The notes under the pieces were generated by a model that saw nothing but the letters and a program-made list of their open reading frames with translations, was not told the origin of the DNA and ran no database searches. DNA of 22,407 nt, from NCBI RefSeq assembly GCF_014306095.1, contig NZ_JACRWC010000107.1, positions 1 through 22,407 on the forward strand. Direction: 5' to 3'. The position numbers and the translations under genes were made by a program. Source of the DNA: Lentihominibacter faecis. Lineage in GTDB: Bacteria > Bacillota > Clostridia > Peptostreptococcales > Anaerovoracaceae. Positions 22,152 to 22,407 of the stretch are shown piece by piece (position 1 is the stretch's first letter; each line of letters starts with the position of its first letter).

Positions 22152-22407
22152 CTAGTTTTCCTCCATATAATTTTCTTCTACTTGCTCCTCTGCTAGTATT
22201 GTTTCAATAATATACTTAGGCCGCGCCTTTGTTTCCAAATATATTTTTCCAATATATTCGCCTATTACGCCAATTGCTAGGATAGTTGCCCCTCCTACAG
22301 CCCAGACTGAAACAATCAGAGAGGACCATCCCTCAACAACATTTCCTGTAAATCTTTGCACAAGTGAATATACCAGCATCAATAGGCTAATCAAAAACAC
22401 AAGAAAC
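22152..22407 (-). CDS. Family 2 glycosyltransferase, C-terminal membrane part (partial)
   Basis: The frame is open to the right edge, so only the C-terminal 84 or so residues are seen. Two hydrophobic segments (FLISLLMLVYSLVQRF and SLIVSVWAVGGATILAIGVIGEYIG) are followed by KIYLETKARPKYII and an acidic tail. The GVIGEYIGKIY...RPKYII pattern is typical of the end of GtrB/DPM1-like glycosyltransferases that load a sugar onto undecaprenyl phosphate at the membrane. The catalytic domain lies outside the window. It heads the visible part of the operon, 2 bases before galE, and is AT-rich like galE. Confidence 0.82.
   Translation of the reverse strand, partial: FLVFLISLLMLVYSLVQRFTGNVVEGWSSLIVSVWAVGGATILAIGVIGEYIGKIYLETKARPKYIIETILAEEQVEENYMEEN

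Overview
The window looks like chromosome of an anaerobic, endospore-forming Clostridia-type Firmicute. Evidence is a spoIIGA-sigE pair under a Spo0A-type promoter, a Gram-positive lexA with an SOS box, the Firmicute infC-rpmI-rplT order with an attenuated leader, a PAS-type sigma-54 activator, and a small clostridial ferredoxin. I cannot name the species. Bases 1-25 are not genomic: they match the 3' end of the Illumina Nextera transposase adapter, so the left edge is almost certainly a contig end in a short-read assembly.

Layout. 26-1623 (-): argC-argJ, arginine biosynthesis, with a promoter and an ArgR-like box. 1762-3415 (-): spoIIGA-sigE. 3450-4859 (-): infC-rpmI-rplT, with infC apparently starting at ATT behind an attenuator. 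4953-5264 (-): trxA. 5431-10205 (+): the most coherent local system. A PAS/AAA+/Fis-type sigma-54 activator is followed by three identical 16-bp palindromes, a textbook -24/-12 promoter, then a CoA-acylating aldehyde dehydrogenase and a class III omega-aminotransferase, ending in a bidirectional terminator. The two enzymes have extremely biased codon use, which points to very high expression. The likely job is fermentation of an omega-amino compound (taurine, beta-alanine or GABA type) through a semialdehyde to an acyl-CoA. 10276-10467 (-): ferredoxin. 10674-11354 (+): lexA, followed by a 20-bp tandem repeat array. 11657-13694 (-): a MoxR ATPase plus CoxE-like VWA pair. 14016-15115 (+): three tandem XRE repressor modules, two of them fused in one frame across an internal ribosome binding site. 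15170-16312 (-): an unknown protein and the C-terminal remnant of an Rpn/PD-(D/E)XK transposase-nuclease.

16519-16988 is a gene-free tract packed with inverted TTTCATCC/GGATGAAA pairs and a canonical G-quadruplex motif. I cannot assign it to a known element.

17165-22407 (-): a tightly packed nucleotide-sugar/surface-polysaccharide operon, transcribed from the right edge: glycosyltransferase (partial), galE, rfbA-like nucleotidyltransferase, ugd-like dehydrogenase, pgi and pgcA. Two members look damaged or repurposed. The pgcA gene has lost its middle, and the Ugd-like protein has lost its catalytic cysteine and other active-site motifs while keeping an intact frame. The galE end is visibly more AT-rich than the rest, which suggests acquired DNA.
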